DNA from: Synechococcus sp. UW140
GTDB lineage: Bacteria; Cyanobacteriota; Cyanobacteriia; PCC-6307; Cyanobiaceae
Assembly (NCBI GenBank): GCA_945878795.1
Contig: CAMDWF010000029.1
Location: 1 to 13,162, forward strand
Length of the DNA: 13,162 nucleotides
Direction: 5' to 3'
The translations under genes and the position numbers were made by a program. Shown piece by piece: positions 13,135-13,162 of the stretch; positions within the stretch are counted from its first letter, which is position 1; each line of letters opens with the position of its first letter. The notes under the pieces were generated by a model. The model saw only the letters and a program-made list of their open reading frames with translations. It was not told the origin of the DNA and did not search any database.

Positions 13135-13162
13135 TGGATACCACCCTGCTGGTGCAAATGCT
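13134..13162 (+). CDS. Start of next transporter gene, probably LivM permease (3' end outside window)
   Basis: Only nine full codons are visible (MDTTLLVQM). A GTG directly before (13131) is an alternative start. The position immediately after livH makes a LivM-type second permease the usual expectation; this is from gene order, not from the sequence itself. Confidence 0.5.

Noticed and set aside
1..13162. CRISPR array, tRNA, rRNA or an intact insertion sequence.
   Set aside because: No regularly spaced repeat series, cloverleaf or transposase was seen on either strand; the RQEG repeat has no spacers.

Overview
The window looks like chromosomal DNA from a high-GC picocyanobacterium of the Cyanobium/Synechococcus type. 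The evidence is a PsbP-like photosystem II lipoprotein, a PsbP/RecR/LipA neighbourhood, two copies of the cyanobacterial HIP1 palindrome GCGATCGC, and tightly packed genes that often lack Shine-Dalgarno sites. The species is inferred, not read directly.

Bases 1-6388 are compact core-type sequence. They hold the ATPase end of an ABC exporter, an LCP-family (LytR-CpsA-Psr) envelope protein, a convergent pair of minus-strand genes (FAD oxidoreductase and PsbP), then recR, lipA and a Kef/CPA2 antiporter. The antiporter is frameshifted near its C-terminus by one extra G in a 7-G run. Gene ends overlap by 10-13 bp at both convergent junctions.

Bases 6379-10875 are an accessory zone with lower GC, repeats and broken genes. 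It holds an intact four-helix membrane protein (DUF4239/bestrophin-like, tentative), a DUF2887/Rpn-type PD-(D/E)XK-like protein with an RQEG repeat, and a decayed second copy of the membrane gene together with part of its upstream DNA. Next come a frameshifted C-terminal relic of an integron-type tyrosine recombinase (IntI), a HepT-MntA toxin-antitoxin operon and a truncated copy of the neighbouring transporter gene.

The main discovery is in this zone. The hepT stop codon lies inside a 90-base site with the architecture of an integron attC. It has near-consensus R boxes with intact AAC/GTT, two arms pairing over 16 bp with exactly two bulged bases on the same arm, and a variable terminal loop. 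Together with the IntI relic about 290 bp upstream of mntA and two GTTATGC core-like direct repeats between them, this suggests that the toxin-antitoxin pair is an integron gene cassette stranded next to a dead integrase.

Bases 10876-13162 return to high-GC core sequence: a branched-chain/hydrophobic amino-acid ABC transporter operon with a lipoprotein binding protein, a LivH-type permease and the first codons of the next gene, probably the LivM-type permease. A decayed copy of the binding protein's C-terminus lies just upstream of the intact gene.
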